The position numbers were made by a program, and so were the translations under genes. This document shows, in pieces, positions 23,481 to 31,776 of a stretch of DNA of 35,553 bases (position 1 is the stretch's first letter; each line of letters opens with the position of its first letter). This DNA comes from an uncultured Oscillospiraceae bacterium (GTDB lineage Bacteria; Bacillota; Clostridia; Oscillospirales; Ruminococcaceae), in assembly GCA_934456315.1 (NCBI GenBank), contig CAKSHG010000002.1, positions 1 to 35,553 of the forward strand, in the 5' to 3' direction. The notes under the pieces are model-generated. The model saw only the letters and a list, made by a program, of their open reading frames with translations. It was not told the origin of the DNA and searched no databases.

Positions 23481-23984
23481 ATGGATATAAGGATAGCAGG
23501 AACCGTAGAGGATTCCATCGTAGACGGACCCGGGCTGCGCTTCGTGGTATTCGTGCAGGGCTGCCCCCATCACTGCGACGGCTGCCACAACCCCGAAACC
23601 CACGATTTCTCCGGCGGCAGGCTCACCACGACAGACGCGCTGTACGAGATGTGCATGGAGAACCCGCTGTGCAGCGGAGTGACCTTCTCCGGCGGGGAGC
23701 CGTTCTGCCAGCCGGAGGCTCTTTACGAGCTGGGAAGCCGCTTCAGAGCCGCCGGGAAGCACCTGATGTGCTACAGCGGCTGGACATACGAGGAGCTGCT
23801 GAAAAAAGCGGAACGCGAGGAATACGTCGGGAAGCTACTGGGCATTCTTGATATACTGGTTGACGGACCTTTTGATATCTCCAGGCGCTCCCTCACGCTG
23901 AAATTCCGCGGAAGCTCCAACCAGCGGCTTATAGACGTACCGGCGAGCCTGTCAGCGGGCAGCGCGGTAGTGCTTCCGGACTGA
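23481..23984 (+). CDS. nrdG: Anaerobic ribonucleotide reductase activating enzyme
   Basis: NrdG is a radical SAM enzyme that installs the glycyl radical on NrdD. The 167-residue protein has the cluster site GCPHHCDGCHN (CxxxCxxC), an N-terminal SIVDGPGLRFVVFVQ and the GGEP motif (TFSGGEPFCQPEAL), all standard for the family. I chose ATG 23481, six bases after AAAGGA. A GTG at 23442 would place the start within the intergenic terminator hairpin. Confidence 0.96.
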   Translation: MDIRIAGTVEDSIVDGPGLRFVVFVQGCPHHCDGCHNPETHDFSGGRLTTTDALYEMCMENPLCSGVTFSGGEPFCQPEALYELGSRFRAAGKHLMCYSGWTYEELLKKAEREEYVGKLLGILDILVDGPFDISRRSLTLKFRGSSNQRLIDVPASLSAGSAVVLPD

Positions 23985-24031
23985 ATACCGGGACGGTTAC
24001 AAAATTGTAATAAAAAAAATCGCCGGAACGG

Positions 24032-24060
24032 TTGAATTAAATCCCGGACAATGCTATAAT
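24032..24060 (+). promoter_or_regulatory. Promoter of the OppA-like lipoprotein gene
   Basis: TTGAAT (24032-24037), 17 bp, TATAAT (24055-24060). Confidence 0.72.
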
Positions 24061-24100
24061 TATTGTGTATCTACATTCCACGACCCAGAAAGGAAAAACC

Positions 24101-25726
24101 GTGAACCGGCACATAAAAAGAATCACCGCAGCATTTCTCTGCTGCGTTATGACGATATCCTCCGCCGGCTGCTTCGAAAAGGACGGCAGCGACGGGGTCA
24201 TAAAGTACGACATAGCCTACAATCCCGGCAGCCTTGACCCGCAGACCGCCTCCGACGCGGCGTCCACGCTCATCATCAGGAGCCTCTACACCGGGCTTAT
24301 GCGGATACTCCCCGACGGAAGCCTGGGCACCGGCGCCGCCGAGGACTACACCGTATCCGACGACGGACTGACCTACCGCTTCAAGCTCCGCAGCGACATC
24401 TACTGGACAGACGTGAACAAATTCGACGCCCCCTGCACCGCTGCGGATTTCGTGTACGGATTCCAGCGGCTGTTCGACCCGCAGACCCGGGCGCCCAGAG
24501 CCTCGGAGTACCTCTGCATAAAGAACGCCCAGGCGCTGAATTCCGGAGCGACCTCGGATTTCTCAAAGCTCGGCGTGAAAGCCATCGGCGACTACGAACT
24601 GGAGATAACCCTGGAGTACCCCGACCCGCGCTTCCCGGAGCTGCTGGCGGAGGCTCCCGCAATGCCCTGCAACGAGGAATACTTCCTCGCTTCCCAGGGG
24701 CGCTACGGACTTTCCGACGAAACCACCCCGTCGAACGGCGCATTCTACCTGCGCACATGGGACTTCGACCCATACACCATCACTGACAACAACCACCTCA
24801 TACTGCGCCGCCACGCGAAAAACAGCGAAACCGAGCCGGTGACGCCCTCCGGGCTGAACTTCTTCATCGAGGGCGACGAGGATTTCATCGACGACTTCAC
24901 CTCCAACGTGATAAACTGCATAGCAGTAAGCGAGGAGCAGCTCGAGAACCTCACCGGGAAGTTCACCGTGCAGGAATACGACGCGATAACCGTCGGGCTG
25001 ACCCTCAACACGGAGTTCGGACTGTTCTCCGACCAGGAGTTCCGCAAGGCGCTGGCGAGCCTCATCGACCGGGATAAGCTCTCCGAAAACAGCAGCCACA
25101 GAGCCGCCTGCGCGATAGTACCCGGCGAAGTGACCCTGCTCGACAAGTCCTACCGCGAGTACGCCGGCGAGAAAATGACCCCGGACTACAGCGTCGAAAA
25201 GGCGCAGGAATATTATCAGAACGCCCTGCCAAGACTGGACGTATCCCTGTTCTCCGGCGCGCGGATAATCATGCGCGAAAACGACGCAGTTTCCGCTATG
25301 CTCTCCGTGATAACGCAGGAGTGGCAGCGGGAATTCGGATTCTACTGCGTTGTGGAGGTGCTGGGCGAATCAGACTTCACCGCGCGGCTGTCCTCCGGCG
25401 ATTACGAGATAGCCGTGCAGGAGCTTTCCGGCAGCGTGAACAGCCCGGCGGCTTACCTGCAGGCGTTCACATCGGGCGGTTCCGGGAACTACTCCGGCTA
25501 CAGGAGCGCGGATTCCGACGGGCTGATAAAGGCGGCGCAGCGCGCGGCTGACCTGGAGGAAAGCGCGTCGCTCTACGCAAAGGCGGAGCAGTCGATAATC
25601 AACGGCGCGGCGTTCATTCCGCTGTACTACAAGAACGAGTATTTCTGCATAGGCGAGGATTACGCCGACATCTACTACGACCCGTTCAACAAGACGATAG
25701 ATTTCACGCAGGCAAAAGCGTATTAA
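24101..25726 (+). CDS. Peptide/oligopeptide ABC transporter substrate-binding lipoprotein (family 5)
   Basis: The 541-residue protein starts with a lipoprotein signal: basic MNRHIKRI, a hydrophobic core, and the lipobox SAGC with the acylated cysteine at 24. The mature part follows the OppA/DppA pattern: PGSLDPQTASDAASTLIIRS, YRFKLRSDIYWTD, FVYGFQRLFDPQTR, FRKALASLIDRDKL and the late PLYYKNEY. No permease or ATPase gene lies beside it, so it is an orphan binding protein here and must use components encoded elsewhere. I chose GTG 24101 because AAAGGA lies six bases upstream and the signal peptide then starts properly. The ligand is unknown. Confidence 0.9.
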   Translation: MNRHIKRITAAFLCCVMTISSAGCFEKDGSDGVIKYDIAYNPGSLDPQTASDAASTLIIRSLYTGLMRILPDGSLGTGAAEDYTVSDDGLTYRFKLRSDIYWTDVNKFDAPCTAADFVYGFQRLFDPQTRAPRASEYLCIKNAQALNSGATSDFSKLGVKAIGDYELEITLEYPDPRFPELLAEAPAMPCNEEYFLASQGRYGLSDETTPSNGAFYLRTWDFDPYTITDNNHLILRRHAKNSETEPVTPSGLNFFIEGDEDFIDDFTSNVINCIAVSEEQLENLTGKFTVQEYDAITVGLTLNTEFGLFSDQEFRKALASLIDRDKLSENSSHRAACAIVPGEVTLLDKSYREYAGEKMTPDYSVEKAQEYYQNALPRLDVSLFSGARIIMRENDAVSAMLSVITQEWQREFGFYCVVEVLGESDFTARLSSGDYEIAVQELSGSVNSPAAYLQAFTSGGSGNYSGYRSADSDGLIKAAQRAADLEESASLYAKAEQSIINGAAFIPLYYKNEYFCIGEDYADIYYDPFNKTIDFTQAKAY

Positions 25727-25746
25727 TACTGGAGAAAACGACACTT

Positions 25747-27606
25747 ATGGAAAAAACAAACTCAATGATGGAGCGTCTTGACGAGTTCCTGCTCGAAGTG
25801 CAGAAGCCCTCGAGATACATCGGCGGAGAAACCGGCTCGATAGTAAAGGACAAGTCAAAGGTCGACATCAGATTCGCGTTCTGCTTCCCGGACACCTATG
25901 AAATAGGAATGTCCCACCTGGGAATGAAAATACTCTACGGTCTGAAAAACGCCGTTCCGAACTACTGGTGCGAGCGCGTATTCATGCCGCTTCCCGACAT
26001 GGAGGAGCAGATGCGCGCGCGGAATATCCCGCTGTACGCCCTGGAGAGCCTTGACCCGATAAAGGATTTCGACTTCATCGGGTTCACATTGCAGTACGAA
26101 ATGAGCTACACGAACGTGCTTGAAATGCTGGACCTCGCAGGCGTACCCGTGCTCGCTTCCGAGCGCGAGGGGCTGGCGCCCATCGTCATGGCGGGCGGAC
26201 CCTGCGTCTGCAATCCGGAGCCGCTGGTGGATTTCTTCGACCTGTTCGCCATCGGCGAGGGCGAGGAGATGAACCTCGAACTGATGCGCCTGATGGAGGT
26301 CTGCAAGAAGGAGGGTGCCTCCCGGCAGGAATTCCTGCGCCGCGCCGCGCAGATAGAGGGAATTTACGTTCCGTCGCTGTACGACGTGGACTACAACGAG
26401 GACGGCACCGTAAAGTCGATAACCCCGCGCGACGGCGCTCCCGCAAAGGTCAGAAAGCGCATAATAAAGGACTTCGACAAAGTCTACGCGCCGGATAATT
26501 TCGTTGTACCGTTCACGCAGATAGTGCACGACCGCGCCGTTGTCGAGGTTCTGCGCGGCTGTATACGCGGGTGCAGATTCTGCCAGGCGGGATTCATCTA
26601 CCGCCCCTACCGCGAAAAGCAGAAAGACACGATACTCGCCCAGACGAAGGCGCTGTGCGAGAACACCGGTTACGACGAAGTATCGCTGTCGTCGCTGTCC
26701 ACCGGCGACTATAAGGACATCGTGGGGCTTCTGACCGAGCTTACCGACTACACGAGCGGCGAGAAGATAAACCTGTCGCTGCCGTCGCTGCGTATCGACC
26801 GTTTCAGCGACGAGGTGCTGAAAAAGATAACCGACGTGCGCAAATCCGGACTGACCTTCGCGCCGGAGGGGGGCACGCAGCGTATCCGCGACGTTATCAA
26901 CAAGAACGTCACCGAGAAGAACGTCATAGACAGCGTGCGGATAGCATTCGAGGGCGGCTACACCAACATCAAGCTGTACTTCATGATGGGACTTCCCACC
27001 GAAACGATGGAGGACGTGGAGGGTGTTTATGAGCTTGCCAAGGCGGTCATCGAGGAATTCTACGCTACGCCGAACCACGCCAAGGGACGTCCGGGTGTGG
27101 CGGTGTCGCTGTCGACGTTCATACCGAAGCCGTTCACGCCGTTCGAGTTCGAGCCGCAGCTTGATGAAGCGGGCGTAAAGGAGCGCCAGGCGCACCTGAA
27201 ATCTATCAACAACGACCGGAAGATAGTGATAAGCTGGTCGAAATACGACCTGTCGCTCATCGAAGCAGTGCTTGCGAGAGGCGACCGCCGCACCTCGAAA
27301 GCGATATACGCGGCGTGGAAAAAGGGCTGCAAGCTCGACGGCTGGGACGAGCACTTCAAGTTCGACAAGTGGAAGGAAGCGTTCGAGGAGTGCGGTCTGG
27401 ACATGGCGTTCTACGCCAACCGCCGCCGCAGCTATGAGGAAGTGGCGCCCTGGAGCCACATCGACATGCTGGTGAGCCGTGAGTTCCTTATTGAGGAGAA
27501 CAAGCGCGCCCACGCAGGGATAACAACGCCGAACTGCCGCGAGAAATGTTCCAACTGCGGCGTGGCGAAATGCGTAGGAGGTGAGATCTGCCGTGCCATC
27601 CGTTAA
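25747..27606 (+). CDS. TIGR03960-family radical SAM protein with B12-binding-like N-terminus
   Basis: A 619-residue protein of a family found mainly in Clostridia and relatives. An N-terminal part (about 40-190) resembles a B12-binding fold (FCFPDTYEIGMSHLGMKILY, then IVMAGGPCVCNPEPL). The radical SAM core has CIRGCRFCQAG (C272, C276, C279) and LPSLRIDRFSD. A cysteine-rich tail (CREKCSNCGVAKC) may bind a second cluster or zinc. Its reaction is unproven. In many relatives this gene and the next lie beside RNase G and ribosomal protein genes rplU/rpmA, suggesting RNA-related work; here a tRNA and an integrated element follow instead. It overlaps the next gene by 14 nt. Confidence 0.9.
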   Translation: MEKTNSMMERLDEFLLEVQKPSRYIGGETGSIVKDKSKVDIRFAFCFPDTYEIGMSHLGMKILYGLKNAVPNYWCERVFMPLPDMEEQMRARNIPLYALESLDPIKDFDFIGFTLQYEMSYTNVLEMLDLAGVPVLASEREGLAPIVMAGGPCVCNPEPLVDFFDLFAIGEGEEMNLELMRLMEVCKKEGASRQEFLRRAAQIEGIYVPSLYDVDYNEDGTVKSITPRDGAPAKVRKRIIKDFDKVYAPDNFVVPFTQIVHDRAVVEVLRGCIRGCRFCQAGFIYRPYREKQKDTILAQTKALCENTGYDEVSLSSLSTGDYKDIVGLLTELTDYTSGEKINLSLPSLRIDRFSDEVLKKITDVRKSGLTFAPEGGTQRIRDVINKNVTEKNVIDSVRIAFEGGYTNIKLYFMMGLPTETMEDVEGVYELAKAVIEEFYATPNHAKGRPGVAVSLSTFIPKPFTPFEFEPQLDEAGVKERQAHLKSINNDRKIVISWSKYDLSLIEAVLARGDRRTSKAIYAAWKKGCKLDGWDEHFKFDKWKEAFEECGLDMAFYANRRRSYEEVAPWSHIDMLVSREFLIEENKRAHAGITTPNCREKCSNCGVAKCVGGEICRAIR

Positions 27607-28222
27607 CACAAGAGCATATTTTTCAAAGATGGGCAGGGCGAAGTACATCTCCCATCTTGATCTTAGCAGCGTAATAATCCGCGCGATGAAGCGCACGAAG
27701 CTGCCCATCTGGCAGACGGAGGGCTACAATCCGCGCACCTACGTCACGTTCATGCTTCCGCTGTCGCTCGGGCAGGAGGGCGAGCATGAAGCGATGGACT
27801 TCCGCCTGCTTGAGGACGTGCCCTACGACGAAGTGCGGGACAGGCTGAACGCGGCTCTGCCCGCGGATATCCGCGTAACGGAAGTGACCGTCCCGAAAGA
27901 CAAGAACACGGATATAACCGCCGCGCGGTACCGGATAGAATCCTCCGCCGACCCGGAAAAACTGCGGGAGCTGTGCAGCCGTGAGCACATCAACATTGAA
28001 AAGCGCACGAAGAAAGGCTCGACCATCGTCGACCTGAAAGAGCTGATGAGCGACGTAGAGCTTGACGGGGACCAGCTGTGCGTGACGTTCCCGGCGGGAA
28101 CAACATTCAACATCAACCCTTCCCTGCTGTTCGACGCCTACGCAGCGGAGTACGGCGAAAAGGTGAAGCGCCTGCGGATAGTGCGCACGAGCATCTACAG
28201 CGGTGACCGCGAGTTCGAGTGA
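27593..28222 (+). CDS. TIGR03936/DUF2344-family partner of the radical SAM protein
   Basis: The 209-residue protein begins with the family motif ARAYFSKMGRAKYISHLDL-like sequence (read TRAYFSKMGRAKYISHLD) and continues with TEGYNPRTYVTFMLPLSLGQ and EAMDFRLLED. In some bacteria this unit is fused to the C-terminus of the TIGR03960 protein, so the two very likely act together; here they are separate, overlapping genes. I chose GTG 27593: the GGAGGTGA at 27577 is then eight bases away, while the GTG at 27581 sits on top of it. Function unproven; a tRNA- or RNA-related role is inferred from family context. Confidence 0.9.
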   Translation: MPSVNTRAYFSKMGRAKYISHLDLSSVIIRAMKRTKLPIWQTEGYNPRTYVTFMLPLSLGQEGEHEAMDFRLLEDVPYDEVRDRLNAALPADIRVTEVTVPKDKNTDITAARYRIESSADPEKLRELCSREHINIEKRTKKGSTIVDLKELMSDVELDGDQLCVTFPAGTTFNINPSLLFDAYAAEYGEKVKRLRIVRTSIYSGDREFE

Positions 28223-28286
28223 CCGCGCAGCGTGCACAGTGCGGTTTACGAACACCGGGAATCCCAACACAACTACAGACCGAACC

Positions 28287-28326
28287 AACTCCCCGCGGAC
28301 CGGATCGCGTCCCGCGGGGAGTTTTG
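28287..28326 (+). terminator. Terminator of the radical SAM operon
   Basis: AACTCCCCGCGG (28287-28298) pairs exactly with CCGCGGGGAGTT (28312-28323), followed by TTG. The 12-bp stem is strong though the U-tract is short. Confidence 0.82.
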
Positions 28327-28388
28327 TGCCGTAATCTGCCGTGATTTAAGACAATTAGCAAAAAATTAATATTTTTTTAAAAAAGGTA

Positions 28389-28417
28389 TTGACAAAGTTG
28401 TTTTAATGTGATATAAT
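28389..28417 (+). promoter_or_regulatory. Promoter of tRNA-Pro
   Basis: TTGACA (28389-28394), 17 bp, TATAAT (28412-28417), a full consensus promoter in AT-rich DNA. Confidence 0.85.
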
Positions 28418-28455
28418 ATCATACGTTGAAAGCAACCGATAAGGTTCTGAAACAT

Positions 28456-28532
28456 CTGGGTGTGGCGCAGATTGGTAGCGCGCTACCTTGGGGTGGTAGA
28501 GGCCGCAGGTTCAAATCCTGTCACTCAGACCA
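28456..28532 (+). tRNA. tRNA-Pro, anticodon GGG
   Basis: A 77-nt tRNA. Acceptor CTGGGTG (28456-28462) pairs with CACTCAG (28522-28528) with one G-U pair; the discriminator is A and CCA is encoded. The anticodon stem-loop is CTACC-TTGGGGT-GGTAG with GGG at 28490-28492. The first base C is typical of bacterial tRNA-Pro. An integrase gene and phage-like genes begin just downstream, so its 3' end is the likely attachment site. Confidence 0.96.
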
Positions 28533-28536
28533 ACAC

Positions 28537-28585
28537 AAAACCGCTTTGTAATGCCGAATAGGGCTTGCAAGGCGGTTTTCGTTTT
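28537..28585 (+). terminator. Terminator after tRNA-Pro
   Basis: AAAACCGC (28537-28544) pairs with GCGGTTTT (28572-28579), with further pairing of TTG/CAA inside, and is followed by CGTTTT. Confidence 0.7.
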
Positions 28586-28603
28586 ATACGGGAAAAATCC
28601 CGA

Positions 28604-28682
28604 TAGTGCGCTATTAGTGCGCTATTAGTGCGCCATTGCCGTTAAATCTCCCTTAACGACACTTAACAACACTTAACAACAC
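28604..28682. repeat. Two short tandem repeat arrays next to the integrase gene (possible integrase/Xis binding sites)
   Basis: An 11-bp unit TAGTGCGCTAT occurs three times in tandem at 28604-28636 (the last copy has one change). A 10-bp unit TTAACAACAC occurs three times at 28653-28682 (the first copy has one change). They lie between the presumed attachment site and the int stop codon, where tyrosine integrases with an AP2-like N-terminal domain bind arm-type direct repeats (Tn916-like knowledge). Assignment to Int versus Xis is inference. Confidence 0.7.
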
Positions 28683-28721
28683 GATACACAGCCGCTCCGG
28701 TTTCGAGCGGCTTTTCTGCTT

Positions 28722-29951
28722 TCAGGAGATGTTTTTCTCCTTTTCAGCAGGCTTTTGCAGCAGCATAATGTCAAGGGCTTTCGCCGCCTCTACGTCCGCT
28801 TCTTCCAGAACATGAAGATATTTGTTCGTGGTTTCAATGTCGCCGTGTCCTAGCCGTCCTTGTACTTGCTTGATGTTTACGCCGGCATAGAGCAGTAATG
28901 TAGCCGATGTGTGCCGCAGGCTGTGAAATTTCCGGTGCCGTAAGCCGTGCCGCTCCAGAAACTTGCTAAACTGCTTTGTTGGAGTTTGTGGGTTCATTAT
29001 TTCGCCGTTCCAGGTGGTGAACAGCCAGCCGCCGTTTATCCACTGAGATCCGAGCCGCGCTGCCTCTCTTGCCTTTTCGGCTCTCAGCAGCTTTATCAGC
29101 TCCAGGCAGCTTTGATTTACCGTTACGGTTCGCACCTCGTAGTCTTTCGGGGGCTTGATTATCGTCTTTTGCCCTTTGAGCTTTACCGCCGCTCGTTCAA
29201 TGGTGATCTTCGACTGCTCAAAATCCACATCGGAGAATTTCAACGCCACCAGTTCACCGCGCCGCGCTCCCATGAATATAGCAAGCTGTATCAGGGTCTG
29301 AAACTGGATATCCTCCGTTTCCAGACAAGCCAGCATTTGAGCGGCTTCCTGTTTGCTGAATATCTCAATTTTCGGCTGCTTGACTTTCGGAATCGTCAGC
29401 TTTTCGGTCTTTGCAGGCGTTTCCGGTATCAGTCCGAGCTTTACAGCCTGTTTGAATATTGACTGCAACACGGTTAGATATCGCCTGATCGTAGAGGGTG
29501 AGATCGTTTCGCCGCTCTCTTTCTCCCCTGCTCTGGTGGATTTCGGCATTTCTGAAAGCTGCTGTATATACTGCTGAACGTGAGCGGCTGTGATGTCCTT
29601 TAGCTTGAAATGCCCCAGCGCCGGGACAATAAGACTCCTGATCTGCTCCTGATAGAATGCGTATGTTGTAGGCGATAACGTCCCCTTTGCGATTTCAAGA
29701 TACTTTTCGCAGAAATCGGAAAGCCTAATCGTAGGGTCAGCCACACCGCCGCGCATACACTTTTCCTCGAACTGCACCGCCTGACGGTTCAGCTCCTTTT
29801 CAACCTGCTTTGCGGTCATGCCGGGTTCTGGCTTGTAGGTCATGGTGTATGGTTTGAGCCTGTTCCCGCTGCTGTCATAGCCGCGATATACCCTGATCGT
29901 GTAGCTGATGATCTCGCCGGATTTATTCTTTCTTGGGGTTATTGCTGCCAT
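28722..29951 (-). CDS. int: Tyrosine recombinase (site-specific integrase)
   Basis: The 409-residue protein has an N-terminal AP2-like arm-binding domain (about 14-64, IRVYRGYDSSGNRLKPYTMT), a core-binding SAM-like domain (about 75-180) and a catalytic domain (about 195-390). The catalytic residues are visible: R230 in ARRGEL, H343 and R346 in HSLRH, H369 in LGHGD, and the nucleophile Y378 in NKYLHV. It catalyses integration and, with an Xis, excision of the element at tRNA-Pro. The gene points toward the tRNA and overlaps the upstream repressor gene by 29 nt, so repressor and integrase are probably co-transcribed. The ATG has AAAGGAG upstream. Confidence 0.96.
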   Translation of the reverse strand: MAAITPRKNKSGEIISYTIRVYRGYDSSGNRLKPYTMTYKPEPGMTAKQVEKELNRQAVQFEEKCMRGGVADPTIRLSDFCEKYLEIAKGTLSPTTYAFYQEQIRSLIVPALGHFKLKDITAAHVQQYIQQLSEMPKSTRAGEKESGETISPSTIRRYLTVLQSIFKQAVKLGLIPETPAKTEKLTIPKVKQPKIEIFSKQEAAQMLACLETEDIQFQTLIQLAIFMGARRGELVALKFSDVDFEQSKITIERAAVKLKGQKTIIKPPKDYEVRTVTVNQSCLELIKLLRAEKAREAARLGSQWINGGWLFTTWNGEIMNPQTPTKQFSKFLERHGLRHRKFHSLRHTSATLLLYAGVNIKQVQGRLGHGDIETTNKYLHVLEEADVEAAKALDIMLLQKPAEKEKNIS

Positions 29952-30972
29952 TGTTGGACGCTCCTTTCTGTTCCTTTAGCTTGAAATTTTCATCATATTT
30001 GTCGAGGTAGGTTTGCAATACACGGATTTCATCTGCATATGAGTTACATTCATCAGTGCTTCTGTATTCTTCAAGTTCGCTGAATTCTTTTTTTACTTGT
30101 TCCAGTTTTTCTTTAATTCTATCCCTTACAAAAGCGTTTCTTACTTTTGATAACTTGCCAAAATGTGATTCACAATCTTCTGCTATACTCCTTATGATAG
30201 AAGAAAATTCTTTAGACAACTTGAATTCCGTTAGGTCAATCTTGTTTTGGTATTCCTCTGCTATGTCGCACGCTGATGGTGGTAAACCTATATCTCCTAC
30301 AATTATTTGGTTAAAAATATCTGATATATATCCAAATAAATAATCGGAATCACGGTCATGTGATTGACTATTCACCAAATGCTCATGTGAATAACTTGTT
30401 AAGTCGTTTGATTTCTGGTTTTCATTTTCAGAAGATAATGATTCGATAGAAGGCATATAAACTGCTTTATATGAGCTAATGCCATACTTCACCAAAGAAT
30501 CATAAAATTCATCTTTGTTAATTACCTTGTCAATGATATTTTTATAGTACAGCCACCCTATCAAAGTATTTCTCAATTCTTCTAGAATATGGATTATGTT
30601 TTGAAGCTTTGTATTCTCAAATAATAAGTTTGCATTGAACCCGTTCTCTTTCATAAGCATTAAGTTTTCAACCGATTTTTGAGACAGACCGGTGACATCA
30701 CAAATAGTTCGTATATTACTATCCGGAGATTGTATCTCAGTCATTCCTAACAGATAATCTGTCGAAACATTATATGCTGATGCAATCTTACATAGTGTCA
30801 CGATATCAGGTGTTGTGTTTCCAGATAGCCATTTTCCTATATTTTGTCGCGATACTCCTATTTTATCGGCTATCTCCTGTTGCGTTTCATTTCCAACCAG
30901 CTTAGTAAAGATATCGGTAAATGGGTTCTTCTTTCTTGCCGGTCTGCCACTTTTAGTTGCTATATTATCCAT
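29923..30972 (-). CDS. Phage-type repressor with XRE helix-turn-helix and long unknown C-terminal domain
   Basis: 349 residues. An XRE helix-turn-helix lies at about 28-85 (QQEIADKIGVSRQNIGKWLS, then ASAYNVSTDYLLGMTE). The remaining 260 residues are charged, mostly helical, and show no S24 peptidase motif, so a LexA-like self-cleavage switch is not evident. The linker after the HTH reads DSNIRTICDVTGLSQKSVENL, and the tail is coiled-coil-like (KEKLEQVKKEFSELEEY). The DNA is far more AT-rich than its neighbours. It is transcribed from a consensus promoter whose spacer carries a palindrome, consistent with autorepression. The role as lysogeny repressor is inferred. Confidence 0.87.
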   Translation of the reverse strand: MDNIATKSGRPARKKNPFTDIFTKLVGNETQQEIADKIGVSRQNIGKWLSGNTTPDIVTLCKIASAYNVSTDYLLGMTEIQSPDSNIRTICDVTGLSQKSVENLMLMKENGFNANLLFENTKLQNIIHILEELRNTLIGWLYYKNIIDKVINKDEFYDSLVKYGISSYKAVYMPSIESLSSENENQKSNDLTSYSHEHLVNSQSHDRDSDYLFGYISDIFNQIIVGDIGLPPSACDIAEEYQNKIDLTEFKLSKEFSSIIRSIAEDCESHFGKLSKVRNAFVRDRIKEKLEQVKKEFSELEEYRSTDECNSYADEIRVLQTYLDKYDENFKLKEQKGASNNGSNNPKKE

Positions 30973-31027
30973 TTTTTCACCATTCCTGCGCCTTCTATTG
31001 CCTTTTTTTATTTAGAAACAAAATCTG

Positions 31028-31086
31028 TTGTATTTTCTTTTCTTGTGTGCTATAATGATTATAGCGCATACGTGCGCAAATGTCAA
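31028..31086. promoter_or_regulatory. Phage switch region: overlapping promoters and palindromic operator
   Basis: Minus strand (repressor): TTGACA (31081-31086), 17 bp, TATAAT (31058-31063). Plus strand (right operon): TTGTAT (31028-31033), 17 bp, TATAAT (31051-31056). The palindrome GCGCA-TACG-TGCGC (31064-31077) fills the repressor promoter spacer and lies at the start of the plus transcript, so one bound protein could block both. The two promoters face each other and overlap. Confidence 0.72.
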
Positions 31087-31122
31087 GAGAAAAGGAAAAT
31101 ATATTTTCAAGGAGGTGATAAA

Positions 31123-31299
31123 GTGGGAGCAAAGAAAATAAATCTTGAAGCGCTTTCCGATGAGGAAAAGGCGGTTATCGAAGCAAGACGAGCCTATAAA
31201 AAAGCGTGGCGCGAAGCCAATAAAGAGCGTGTAAAGGAATATGATCGCCGTTTCTGGGCAAAGAAAGCCGCTGAAATGAAAACAGAAAACAAGGCATAA
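31123..31299 (+). CDS. Small charged protein of the element, unknown function
   Basis: 58 residues starting at a GTG seven bases after GGAGGTGAT. The sequence is rich in Lys, Glu and Arg and is mostly one predicted helix (SDEEKAVIEARRAYKKAWRE, then VKEYDRRFWAKKAAEM). It is the first gene to the right of the switch region, the position of a cro or early regulatory gene, but it has no recognisable HTH. I do not recognise the family. Its AT-rich upstream and strong RBS support it as real. Confidence 0.72.
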   Translation: MGAKKINLEALSDEEKAVIEARRAYKKAWREANKERVKEYDRRFWAKKAAEMKTENKA

Positions 31300-31305
31300 A
31301 AAAGA

Positions 31306-31337
31306 GCCGCCTAACGTGCGCCAACACGTCAGACGGC
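31306..31337 (+). other. Hairpin after the first early gene
   Basis: GCCG, CT and ACGTG (31306-31318) pair with CACGT, AG and CGGC (31325-31337). No U-tract follows, so it may be an attenuator or RNA-stability structure rather than a terminator. The rest of 31338-31439 shows no gene. Confidence 0.5.
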
Positions 31338-31439
31338 GAAGAGCAGACACCCACCCAATAAGCATAATGAACAGGTTGAAAGCTCCACCACTATTATAGC
31401 ACAGATAACGGCGCTTTTCAACCGGAAAGCGAGGAAAAG

Positions 31440-31760
31440 TTGAACAACATTGAAAAATTAACGGAGCTTATCCCTACCGGGAAAGCAAATGCAATTCCTA
31501 TGAAAATTCTGGCCGAACTGCTCGATGTGAATGAGCGGACGCTCCGGCAACTTGTGCAGAAAGCACGGGAACATGGCGCGCCTATCTGCTCCGAGTGCGA
31601 GGGCAGCAATAGCGGCTACTATATGCCGGCCGACCCGCAAGAGGCGGAAAGCTATTTTAAGCAGCAGCATTCAAGAATAAAATCTGCAAGAGCGGCGCTG
31701 AACGGCGTAACTGAATATTTGCAGATTTGTGCAGTACCGGAAGATACACAATATGATTGA
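31440..31760 (+). CDS. Small putative helix-turn-helix protein of the element
   Basis: 106 residues, starting at TTG 31440 with GAGG five to eight bases upstream. The N-terminal half contains a winged-helix-like pattern (MKILAELLDVNERTLRQLVQ, then KAREHGAPIC). The C-terminal half (YYMPADPQEAESYFKQQHSR) looks like the wing and dimer part seen in small phage DNA-binding proteins. The TTG start is inferred because no ATG gives a full HTH with an RBS. It precedes the Xis-like gene by 16 nt and likely shares its transcript. Target unknown. Confidence 0.77.
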   Translation: MNNIEKLTELIPTGKANAIPMKILAELLDVNERTLRQLVQKAREHGAPICSECEGSNSGYYMPADPQEAESYFKQQHSRIKSARAALNGVTEYLQICAVPEDTQYD

Positions 31761-31776
31761 AAGGAGTTGCACAACA

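Noticed and set aside
21072..23762. Open frame of about 900 codons antisense to nrdD/nrdG
   Set aside because: It mirrors two intact, recognised genes; high GC at third positions removes stops on the opposite strand.
28604..28682. CRISPR-like array
   Set aside because: Units are 10-11 bp in direct tandem with no spacers; they are better explained as protein-binding repeats.
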